NCBI GenBank assembly: GCA_001899285.1 | Contig: MKWA01000006.1 | Span: 17,378-81,377 of the forward strand | DNA length: 64,000 nt | Source: Rhizobiales bacterium 64-17 | GTDB lineage: Bacteria; Pseudomonadota; Alphaproteobacteria; Rhizobiales; Xanthobacteraceae | Direction of reading: 5' to 3' | Shown: positions 1 to 9,386 of the stretch, in pieces | Layout: every line of letters begins with the position of its first letter | Position numbering within the stretch: the stretch's first letter is position 1 | The notes under the pieces: generated by a model | Told to the model about the DNA's origin: nothing | The model's input: the letters and a program-made list of their open reading frames with translations, nothing else | Database searches by the model: none | Translations under genes and position numbers: made by a program

Positions 1-458
1 GCAAGCTCTACTTCCCAGTCGATGCGCTCGGCCATCGGCGGCAGCACGATGGCTTCGCCGGGGCCGATCACGCTGCTCGACGCCTTGATGAACATATAGG
101 GCGCGCTGTCGGCCTTGCCGGCGAGCACCGTCCCCATCTCATTGGCATGCTCGATGTAATTCGACGCCGCCGCGAAGATGCGCGCGGGCCGGTAGGGCGC
201 GGCGAAGCGGCTGGCGTCCGGCGTCGGCGCGAGGCCATCGCGTTCGGTCTCGGCGCGCTTGGCCAAAGCCACGATATCGGCCTCGAGCGCGGGCCAGGAT
301 TCCATCACCCGCGCGAGACCGGCGGCAGCCGCTGTCGCGACGGCGGGACGGGAGGCCAGTTGCGCAAGCTGCTGCAGGTCGAACATGCCGGGTTCGACCA
401 GCAGCACCGGCCGATCGCTGGTCCCCGAGCGGTAACTGCCAAGCGCAAACCAGGACAC
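1..458 (-). CDS. Fumarylacetoacetate hydrolase (FAH) family protein, partial
   Basis: The gene runs off the left edge of the window and is not in the ORF track; I translated it from the minus strand. It begins with GTG (VSWFALGSYRSG) preceded by a GTGAGG ribosome site. The visible 152 residues contain FAAASNYIEHANEMG and then PYMFIKASSSVIGPGEAI...IDWEVEL, the entry to the FAH catalytic fold with the acidic metal ligand motif. The family hydrolyses or decarboxylates acylpyruvates and related 2-oxo acids in aromatic ring degradation; the substrate cannot be told here. It is divergent from a VOC/2-hydroxyacid dehydrogenase/GntR run, so common control is likely. The family is clear; the C-terminal part and exact function are not visible. 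Confidence 0.85.
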   Translation of the reverse strand, partial: MSWFALGSYRSGTSDRPVLLVEPGMFDLQQLAQLASRPAVATAAAAGLARVMESWPALEADIVALAKRAETERDGLAPTPDASRFAAPYRPARIFAAASNYIEHANEMGTVLAGKADSAPYMFIKASSSVIGPGEAIVLPPMAERIDWEVEL

Positions 459-745
459 CGTGACCTCACTGCGTCGAAAGGAGTATGTGCATACACAAAT
501 AGATTTTGCGTATACCTGTCAACACCAAACGGAATGGAGGCAGGAAAGGCCCGTTTTATCGGCAAAAATCCAGAATATGTCATGGGTCCGGTTCCGCCCG
601 GATCGCCGTTGGCGCGTCTCTCGGTTGCGTCTCTCGGGAGATTTCGCTATTTATGTATGCACGGATCGCTATTGTGCATTCCAAATGCGCCGCGCCGGCG
701 CTGAAACCCACCCGTGCCGTCGCGGCGCGGCAACCGGAGAGTCCC
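459..745. promoter_or_regulatory. Divergent promoter region with repeated GTGCAT/ATGCAC elements
   Basis: This is the 287-base gap between the FAH-family gene and the VOC gene, and is clearly more AT-rich than its flanks. It holds GTATGTGCATAC (483-494, inverted half sites GTATG-N2-CATAC), TGTATGCAC (654-662) and TTGTGCAT (672-679). The last two form an inverted pair. GntR/FCD regulators commonly bind short GT...AC palindromes, and such a regulator is encoded at 2189. Assignment of these sites to it is inference. Short ORFs drawn through this gap (147-704, 460-942) look like chance frames. Confidence 0.4.
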
Positions 746-1168
746 ATGGCAAAGATGCGTCATATCGCCATCTCGGTGAAAGACCCCGAAGCGGCCGCCC
801 GCTTCTTCGAGCAGGCGTTCGGCATGACCCGCGCTGGCAAAGCGATGCGCGGCGTCTACATGACCGATGGTGTCATCAATATCGCGCTGCTGAATTTTGG
901 CGACGAGCCGGTGCCGGGCTTCGAGACCCAGAAGGGCTATGAGGGTCTGATCCATTTCGGCATGTGGGTCGATGACGTCGAGGAAGCGGACCGCAAGGTA
1001 AAGGAAGCCGGCGGCTCCTACATGGCCGGCCGTCATGAGAAAGATCCGAACGTTTTCTACGAGGTGAAATACAAGACGCCGGAAGGCATCGTCTTCGACA
1101 TCACCCAGAACGGCTGGAAGGGCGCGGTGAAGGATGTCGTTCCGGCGAAATCCGGGCGCGCGGCCTGA
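746..1168 (+). CDS. VOC (glyoxalase/dioxygenase-like) family protein
   Basis: A 140-residue single-domain vicinal-oxygen-chelate protein starting MAKMRHIAISVKDPEAAARFFEQAFGM, the usual first beta-alpha-beta module with a metal-ligand histidine (MRHIAIS). It has GYEGLIHFGMWVDD in the middle and YKTPEGIVFDI at the end, where the second histidine and the terminal acidic ligand normally lie. The ATG at 746 is chosen because GGAGAG sits four bases upstream and the family fold begins immediately; the long 506 ORF only adds non-homologous leader. VOC proteins include dioxygenases, lyases and isomerases. Beside FAH-family and 2-hydroxyacid dehydrogenase genes it is probably part of a small catabolic pathway; the reaction is unknown. 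Confidence 0.8.
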   Translation: MAKMRHIAISVKDPEAAARFFEQAFGMTRAGKAMRGVYMTDGVINIALLNFGDEPVPGFETQKGYEGLIHFGMWVDDVEEADRKVKEAGGSYMAGRHEKDPNVFYEVKYKTPEGIVFDITQNGWKGAVKDVVPAKSGRAA

Positions 1169-1190
1169 TCTGACGCACAGGCGCCCGAAT

Positions 1191-2126
1191 ATGCGGTCCG
1201 GAAAGGTCCTCGTTCTCATTCCGCTGTCGGCGGATTGCATCGCGTCGTTGCAGGATACCTACGACACGCTGGTCTCGCCGAAAAGCTGGCCGGAGGTCGA
1301 CGTGGCCCGCGACGGCGCGGCGATCCGCGCGGTGGTGACCAACGGCTCGCGCGGCTTGTCGGCGGTGGAAATGGCGGCCCTGCCGGCGCTGGAACTGATC
1401 GCCTGCTATGGCGCCGGTCATGAGAATGTCGACCTCGCCGCCGCACGACAACGCGGCGTTGCCGTCACCAGCGCACCGGGCGCCAACAGCGACACTGTCG
1501 CCGACCATGCGCTCGGCCTGATGTTGGCAGTGGCGCGCGACATTCCCGCACGCGACCGCGCGGTGCGGGCGGGCGGCTGGGATGCGATCCGGGGCGCGCG
1601 GCCGACGCTCACCGGCGCGACACTGGGCTTGCTTGGCCTCGGGCAGATCGGTGCGCGAATCGCCAGGCGGGCGGCAGCCTTCGACATGCGCGTCGTCTAT
1701 CACACGCCCAAGGCGAAGCCGGATGTTCCCTGGGCCTATGCGGCGACGCCGGCGTCGCTGGCGGAACAGAGTGACTTTCTGGTGCTGGCCTGTCCGGGCG
1801 GCCCGGCGACACGGCATGTGGTCGATGCCGGGGTTCTGGCGGCGCTGGGGCGCGGTGGATTCCTGATCAATGTGGCACGCGGCAGCGTCGTCGACAGCGC
1901 GGCGCTGCTTGCGGCGCTCTCGGCGCGAACCATCGCCGGGGCCGGACTGGACGTGTGGGATGGAGAGCCGGATTTCCCGCCAGCGTTGCTGCAATCGCCG
2001 CTGGTGGTGCTCACCCCGCATATGTCCGGCCGGTCGCCGGAGGCATTCCGCTATCAGAACAAGCTTCTGTTGAGTAATCTCGCGGCGGTCTTTACCCAAA
2101 AGCCGTTGCAGGCTCTCGTCGGCTGA
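1191..2126 (+). CDS. D-isomer-specific 2-hydroxyacid dehydrogenase
   Basis: A 311-residue NAD(P)-dependent dehydrogenase that interconverts 2-oxo and (R)-2-hydroxy acids in the cytosol. Visible signatures in order: YGAGHENVDL in the catalytic domain, the Rossmann fingerprint GLLGLGQIGARIA, the catalytic arginine in NVARGSVVD, the glutamate region LDVWDGEP and the catalytic histidine in TPHMSG. Length is typical for the glyoxylate/hydroxypyruvate reductase branch. ATG 1191 is preferred over the ORF-track start at 1134, which overlaps the VOC gene and gives a non-homologous extension. It lies 22 bases after the VOC gene and 62 before the GntR gene. The substrate is unknown; an intermediate of the neighbouring pathway is plausible. 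Confidence 0.88.
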   Translation: MRSGKVLVLIPLSADCIASLQDTYDTLVSPKSWPEVDVARDGAAIRAVVTNGSRGLSAVEMAALPALELIACYGAGHENVDLAAARQRGVAVTSAPGANSDTVADHALGLMLAVARDIPARDRAVRAGGWDAIRGARPTLTGATLGLLGLGQIGARIARRAAAFDMRVVYHTPKAKPDVPWAYAATPASLAEQSDFLVLACPGGPATRHVVDAGVLAALGRGGFLINVARGSVVDSAALLAALSARTIAGAGLDVWDGEPDFPPALLQSPLVVLTPHMSGRSPEAFRYQNKLLLSNLAAVFTQKPLQALVG

Positions 2127-2188
2127 CGGCCTCCGTGTCTGGCCTGGTCACGGGAGTGCTTCGGCAGATCGCGGTCCGCGGAGACGAG

Positions 2189-2833
2189 ATGACGACAACC
2201 ACCAGCGTCAATCGCATCTACAAGTCGATTGCCGAACAGATTATCACTGGCAACCTTCAGCCCGGCGAGAAGCTGGAAGAGAAGGTGCTGGCGAGCCGCT
2301 TCGGCGTGTCGCGGACGCCGATCCGCGAGGCATTGCGGGAACTCAGTGCGCGCGGGCTGATCAACCTCATTCCCCGCCGTGGCGGCATGGTCGCCGAGAT
2401 CGGGCTCGAGCGGCTGTCCGATATGCTTGACGCCGAATGCGAACTGGAGGGCCTGTGCGCGCGGCTTGCCGCCATGCGCATGACCGCGCTGGAGAAGGGC
2501 CAGTTGCGCGATCTGCACGACCGCTCGCGTCCAGTGGCGGAGCAGCAGGACGGTGCCGCCTATCTGATCATGAACCAGGAATTTCATGATCTGATCTGCG
2601 CCGGCGCGCACAATGAAACGCTCTCGGATACGACGCGCGCGCTGCGCGAGCGGCTGAGCCCGTTCCGTCAGTCACAGGCTGAGGAACAGGGGCGTCGTCT
2701 GCTGCGCTCGGTCGAGGAGCACGATGCCATTGTCGAGGCGATCGCTCGCGGCGACGGCAATGCCGCCTATGAAGCGATGCGCGCGCACAATGCGCGGCTT
2801 GGGACGGGCGTGCTGAAACTATTGCGTCGCTGA
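2189..2833 (+). CDS. GntR family transcriptional regulator, FCD subfamily
   Basis: A 214-residue regulator. Residues about 8-75 form the winged helix (IYKSIAEQIITGNLQPGEKLEEKVLASRFGVSRTPIREALREL is the canonical GntR recognition segment). The remainder is the all-helical FCD ligand domain with its metal-binding acidic/histidine pattern (NQEFHDLI, VEEHDAIVEAI, MRAHNAR). ATG 2189 follows GGAGACGAG and begins at the conserved fold; the 2135 start adds an unrelated leader. FCD regulators sense carboxylic acids, so it probably controls the flanking catabolic genes and the divergent FAH-family promoter. Its stop codon overlaps the next start as TGATG. Confidence 0.9.
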   Translation: MTTTTSVNRIYKSIAEQIITGNLQPGEKLEEKVLASRFGVSRTPIREALRELSARGLINLIPRRGGMVAEIGLERLSDMLDAECELEGLCARLAAMRMTALEKGQLRDLHDRSRPVAEQQDGAAYLIMNQEFHDLICAGAHNETLSDTTRALRERLSPFRQSQAEEQGRRLLRSVEEHDAIVEAIARGDGNAAYEAMRAHNARLGTGVLKLLRR

Positions 2834-3114
2834 TGCAACACGATCATTCCGGCTGCTGGACCTTCGGCGATACGTCGCTGACCCGCATCGTCGAATCCGA
2901 GGAGCCGCTGCTGTCGCCGTTCGAGATCTATCCCGACTGCACGCAGGCGCATCTCGACGCGAACCGGAATCTCCTGACGCCGCATTTCTTCGATGCGCAG
3001 CGTCAACTTCTGACGATCACCATCCAGAGCTTCCTGATCGCTGTCGATGTCTCCGGGGCGCTCCGCCATGGTTCGCGATCCTCATGCGTTTCGATTGGGT
3101 CTCTCGCCCTGTAG
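2833..3114 (+). pseudogene. Truncated MBL-fold metallo-hydrolase remnant
   Basis: The start overlaps the GntR stop (TGATG), implying a once-coupled gene. Residues 1 to about 68 (CWTFGDTSLTRIVESEEPLLSPFEIYPD...LLTPHFFD...TITIQSFLI) match the N-terminus typical of roughly 280-residue MBL-fold metallo-hydrolases. After SFLI, near base 3037, the frame changes to low-complexity sequence and stops. The diagnostic HxHxDH zinc motif is absent in all three forward frames of the 188 bases that follow. I call it a pseudogene made by loss of about three quarters of the gene, not a small functional protein. No insertion sequence is visible at the break. Confidence 0.65.
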
Positions 3115-3220
3115 CGCAGGGGTGTCGCCGCGTCTTGCCCGTGAGTGCAAGCCGGATTGCCCGATGGCGCAGGGAAAAAAGGGACGCCGGGCCGCTTTTG
3201 TCCTCATCCGCGATTTATAG

Positions 3221-3245
3221 GTCTGGACTATATATAAATAAGGAC
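3221..3245 (+). promoter_or_regulatory. AT-rich candidate promoter for the VOC/Bug genes
   Basis: In the 188-base gap after the metallo-hydrolase remnant, the sequence ACTATATATAAATAAGGA is an isolated AT-rich block about 60 bases upstream of the start at 3303. It resembles a -10 region, without a convincing -35 partner. Nothing else is seen in the gap. Confidence 0.3.
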
Positions 3246-3302
3246 GGGCCGGGTTGCTGTGGCCTCGCTGCCGCGATGTGGTGACGGCAGGGAAGCAGGG
3301 GC

Positions 3303-4181
3303 ATGATCGTGCCGGATATCGACAACATCAATCATGTGGGCATGGCGGTTCGCGATCTGCGCGACACCACGTCGCGTTACGAACGTCTTGGATTTCAACT
3401 CACGCCGTTTTCGCCGCATTCGGGCGCGTGGAAACCGGGCGAAGCTGTGCAGAAGCTGAACTCCGGCAACCGCTGCGTGATGTTCGCCACTAACTATCTC
3501 GAAATTCTCGCCAGCGAGGATCCGGCCACGCCCGCGCCGCGCATCGAGAATTTCCTCAAGCATCATCAGGGCGGCTGCATCATCTGTTTTAATTCGGAGG
3601 CTGTGCAGGTCGCGGACCAGCGGCTGGTGGCGAACGGGATCAAGACCTCGGGCGTGATTCCCTTGCAGCGCGACATCGACACCCCGGAGGGTGTGCGGAC
3701 CGCCAAGTTCGAACGGATGCAGTTCGCGCCGGACGATTCGCCGGAAGGCTATATCCAGGTGGCGCGGCATCTGACGCCGCAATACATCTACCAGCCGCGC
3801 TACATCGTGCATCCCAACGGCTGCAACCGGCTGAACGATACGTTTGTCGCCACCGATGACCTTGCGCATTTCGTCGAGAAATACGCGCGCTATGTCGGCA
3901 CCGCGGCGCAATGGGACGGAGACGACTGCGCGGTGTTCAGTTTTGAACTTGGCACGCGGCTGCTGATCGGCACCAGCCGCCGCATGGCCAAGATGCTGCC
4001 CGGCACGCTGTTCCCGCCGGTGCCGGGTATTGTCGCGGTATCATTCAACACTCCGGAGCTGGCAGCGCAGCGCCAGCGTCTGGTGCAGGCGAGGGTGCCA
4101 TTAAACGAGGCCGAGGGGCGGATTGTCGTGCCAGCGGAAGAGGCGAGCGGCATCGCCGTCGTGTTCGACAATCGATCATAA
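3303..4181 (+). CDS. VOC family protein, glyoxalase-like (two-module)
   Basis: A 292-residue protein beginning DIDNINHVGMAVRDLRDTTSRYERLGFQL, the glyoxalase-like VOC opening with a ligand histidine in INHVGMAV. It continues with FATNYLEILA and IARHLTPQYIYQP-like segments of the long glyoxalase-like form, in which two VOC repeats occupy about 1-140 and 150-290. Such proteins are common beside genes for aromatic or alicyclic acid catabolism, but few have a proven reaction. It precedes a Bug receptor by 60 bases, so the two may be co-transcribed. The ATG at 3303 follows an AGCAGGGGC ribosome site. Confidence 0.78.
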   Translation: MIVPDIDNINHVGMAVRDLRDTTSRYERLGFQLTPFSPHSGAWKPGEAVQKLNSGNRCVMFATNYLEILASEDPATPAPRIENFLKHHQGGCIICFNSEAVQVADQRLVANGIKTSGVIPLQRDIDTPEGVRTAKFERMQFAPDDSPEGYIQVARHLTPQYIYQPRYIVHPNGCNRLNDTFVATDDLAHFVEKYARYVGTAAQWDGDDCAVFSFELGTRLLIGTSRRMAKMLPGTLFPPVPGIVAVSFNTPELAAQRQRLVQARVPLNEAEGRIVVPAEEASGIAVVFDNRS

Positions 4182-4241
4182 GCACGCGCGGTCATCGGTG
4201 CTCGCGGCCACAAGCGATCGCGTACAGAGAGGGAGGATGCG

Positions 4242-5219
4242 ATGAACAGACGTAAGATGATGAGCGCCGTCGCAGCGGTGTTCGCGGTTGTCGCCGTGCA
4301 GCCGGCGATGGCGCAGGATTTTCCGGCTCGACAGGTCAAGATTGTCGTGCCGTATCCGGCCGGCGGCGGTGTCGACGGGCTGGCGCGCGCGTTGACCGAC
4401 CGTCTCGGCAAGATCTGGAATCAGACCGTCATCGTCGAGAACAAGGGCGGCGCCGCCACCATGATCGGCGGCGAATCCGTCGCGCGTTCGGCACCGGATG
4501 GCTACACGCTGTTCCTGACCAGCGACTCGTCGATCACCAGCAATCCGTTCTTGTTCAAGAAGATGACCTATGATCCGATCAAGGAGCTGGCGCCGGTGAC
4601 GCAGCTTATCGATCTGCATCAGATGGTGGTGGTCAATCCGTCGGTGCCGGCGAATTCGCTGCAGGAACTGGTGGCGTATGCCAAGGCCAACCCCGACAAG
4701 CTGAACTACGGCTCCTACGGCAACGGCAGCCAGCCGCATCTGCTGTTCGCGACGATCCAGGCCAAGACCGGGGCGCGCATCCAGCAGGTGCCGTTCCGCG
4801 GCATCGCGCCGGCGATCACCGCGACGCTCGCCAACGATGTGCAGATGACGCTCGGCGGCGCCGCGACCACCGGCGCACACACGCAGTCTGGCAAGCTGAA
4901 GGCACTGGCGATCGGCCGTAAGCAACGGCTAGCGTCGTTCCCCAACGTGCCGACCCTGGCGGAAGCGGGCTTCGGCGATGCGGACCCGCGCTCGTGGTTC
5001 GGCGTGTTCGCGCCGGCCGGAACGCCGCCGGCGATCCTCAACAAGATTTCCGCCGATATCAAAAAGGTCTTGAACGAACCGGAGTTCAAGCAGCGGTTCA
5101 TCGACAGCGTCGGTTACACCGGTGTCGGCAATACGCCGGCCGAGTTTGCCGCCTTCATCAAGGACGATCTCGCCTACAAGAAAAACATGATCGCGAAGGC
5201 CGGCATTCAGGCCGAATAA
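4242..5219 (+). CDS. Bug family (TctC-like) periplasmic solute-binding protein
   Basis: A 325-residue secreted receptor. Residues 1-24 are a signal peptide (MNRRK, hydrophobic core, cleavage after PAMA). The mature part opens QDFPARQVKIVVPYPAGGGVDGLARAL, the Bug hallmark, and later shows KTVIVENKGGAA-type and GDADPRSWFGVFAPAGTP motifs of the family. Bug proteins bind carboxylates or aromatic acids for tripartite tricarboxylate transporters, and many are orphans; no TctAB genes are nearby. A strong GGGAGG site sits five bases before ATG 4242. It closes the catabolic run, and a strong hairpin terminator follows, so the ligand may be the substrate of the adjacent enzymes. Confidence 0.92.
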   Translation: MNRRKMMSAVAAVFAVVAVQPAMAQDFPARQVKIVVPYPAGGGVDGLARALTDRLGKIWNQTVIVENKGGAATMIGGESVARSAPDGYTLFLTSDSSITSNPFLFKKMTYDPIKELAPVTQLIDLHQMVVVNPSVPANSLQELVAYAKANPDKLNYGSYGNGSQPHLLFATIQAKTGARIQQVPFRGIAPAITATLANDVQMTLGGAATTGAHTQSGKLKALAIGRKQRLASFPNVPTLAEAGFGDADPRSWFGVFAPAGTPPAILNKISADIKKVLNEPEFKQRFIDSVGYTGVGNTPAEFAAFIKDDLAYKKNMIAKAGIQAE

Positions 5220-5242
5220 GCTCTTCGGTAGAACGCACATAA

Positions 5243-5271
5243 AAACGGCCGGCGCGATGCGCCGGCCGTTT
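5243..5271. terminator. Intrinsic bidirectional terminator between convergent genes
   Basis: A perfect 13-bp inverted repeat, AAACGGCCGGCGC-GAT-GCGCCGGCCGTTT, flanked by A and T runs. It lies between the Bug gene (plus) and the dioxygenase gene (minus), which converge here, and can serve both. Confidence 0.85.
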
Positions 5272-5294
5272 CGTTGTGAAGTCGATTTCGTTGG

Positions 5295-8134
<2,840 letters not shown>

Positions 8135-8197
8135 GGCTGACTCGGCCCCGGCACCGCACAGCAGATTGCATGGGCATTATTTCTGGCCGGGGCATCT

Positions 8198-8222
8198 ATA
8201 AGGCAATCAGGTTTCTTGCTAT
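8198..8222. promoter_or_regulatory. Candidate LysR operator in the divergent intergenic region
   Basis: Between the Mo-hydroxylase (minus, start 8134) and the LysR gene (plus) lies ATAAGGCAATCAGGTTTCTT followed by GCTAT. It contains the inverted half sites GCAA-N9-TTGC within outer ATA...TAT, the size and placement of a LysR-type box. That the LysR protein binds here is inference from position. Confidence 0.4.
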
Positions 8223-8267
8223 GAATTTATCCGCTTGCCGTATGAATATGGCCGGCGACGGAGAACC

Positions 8268-9248
8268 ATGGCGGGCCGCAACGAGACACCGATAAATATG
8301 ACGATCCGCCAGATTCAGGCGTTTCTGGCAGTGGCGGAGCTTGGCAGCTTCACGCGGGCGGCGGAGCGTCTGCATGCGGCACAGCCGGCACTGTCCTTGC
8401 TGCTGCGCCAGCTCGAGGAAGAACTCGGCACCCGACTCTTAGATCGCACGACGCGGCGCGTCGAACTGACCGAGGCCGGTCGCGAATTCAAGAATTCCGC
8501 CGACCGCATTCTCGACGAGCTGCACCACGCCGCGCGTAGCGCGCGCGATCATGCCGCGCGCCGGCGCGGCCGCATCAGCATCGTCGCGCCGCCTTTGCTC
8601 GCCGCCGTGCTGATGCCTCACGCGATCGCCGAATTCGGGCAGGCGCACCCCGGCATCGAGATCAAGCTGATCGAGGCGCGCACCGACCAGATCGTCGATC
8701 TGGTGCGCTCCGGCGGCGCCGATTGCGGTGTTGGCACCTTCGCGGTCGATGAAAGCGGGATCGACCGGACTCGGCTGACGCGCGACAATCTGATGCTGTT
8801 CTGCGTGCCCGGTTGCGAACTGGCGGACCGGCCGAAAGTGACATGGGATGACGTGGCGCGGTCCGGCCTGCCGCTGATCACGCTGACGCGCGACAGCGGC
8901 ATCCGGTTGCTGGTCGAGGTCGGCTTCGAATCCGCGCGCAAGCCATTGCAGCCGGCGTTCGAGGTGACGCAGATCACCACGGCGCTGGCTTTGACGGCGG
9001 CCAATCTCGGCGTCGCGGTGCTGCCCGCCTACGCCTGGAACGCAGCGCGGCATGACCAACTGGTCGTGCGCGAAATGACAAAGCCGTCGATCGTGCGCGA
9101 TATTGTCATGATCAGCGCCCAGGGGCGCACCCGGACACCGGCGGTGATCGCGTTCGAAGCGGTGCTGCGTCGCCACGCGCAGCAGCATGTTCCCGGCGAA
9201 ATCGTCGCGCGCGGCGGCGCCTCGGCTATGCCTCGCCAGCGCGGCTGA
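8268..9248 (+). CDS. LysR family transcriptional regulator
   Basis: A 326-residue LysR regulator. MTIRQIQAFLAVAELGSFTRAAERLHAAQPALSLLLRQLEEELGTRLLDRTTRRVELTEAG is the complete N-terminal winged helix. Residues from about 100 on form the periplasmic-binding-like effector domain (RISIVAPPLLAAVLMP...). ATG 8268 follows GGAG and is preferred; ATG 8298, at the conserved MTIRQ, is an alternative. Divergent orientation from the Mo-hydroxylase/dioxygenase operon makes it the likely activator of that operon and repressor of itself. The effector is probably the aromatic substrate, which is inference. Confidence 0.88.
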   Translation: MAGRNETPINMTIRQIQAFLAVAELGSFTRAAERLHAAQPALSLLLRQLEEELGTRLLDRTTRRVELTEAGREFKNSADRILDELHHAARSARDHAARRRGRISIVAPPLLAAVLMPHAIAEFGQAHPGIEIKLIEARTDQIVDLVRSGGADCGVGTFAVDESGIDRTRLTRDNLMLFCVPGCELADRPKVTWDDVARSGLPLITLTRDSGIRLLVEVGFESARKPLQPAFEVTQITTALALTAANLGVAVLPAYAWNAARHDQLVVREMTKPSIVRDIVMISAQGRTRTPAVIAFEAVLRRHAQQHVPGEIVARGGASAMPRQRG

Positions 9249-9386
9249 TCCGTTTCCGCACAATGCGCGTGCGTCGCAAACGCGCGCACCCTCCGCGGTT
9301 ATCCCGCCGTCGACAAATTGATTTTGCGCTCACGGGGGAAATGACGTTAGAATTATTCTCATCACGTCGAGCCGGATGGAATACTC

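Noticed and set aside
147-942. Plus-strand ORFs 147-704 and 460-942 at the left edge
   Set aside because: They run antisense to the FAH-family gene and through the promoter region, with no protein-like features.
9311-9336. FNR/FixK box upstream of soeA (TTGATTTTGCGCTCA)
   Set aside because: Only the left half site is present; the right half does not match TCAA, so I do not call it.
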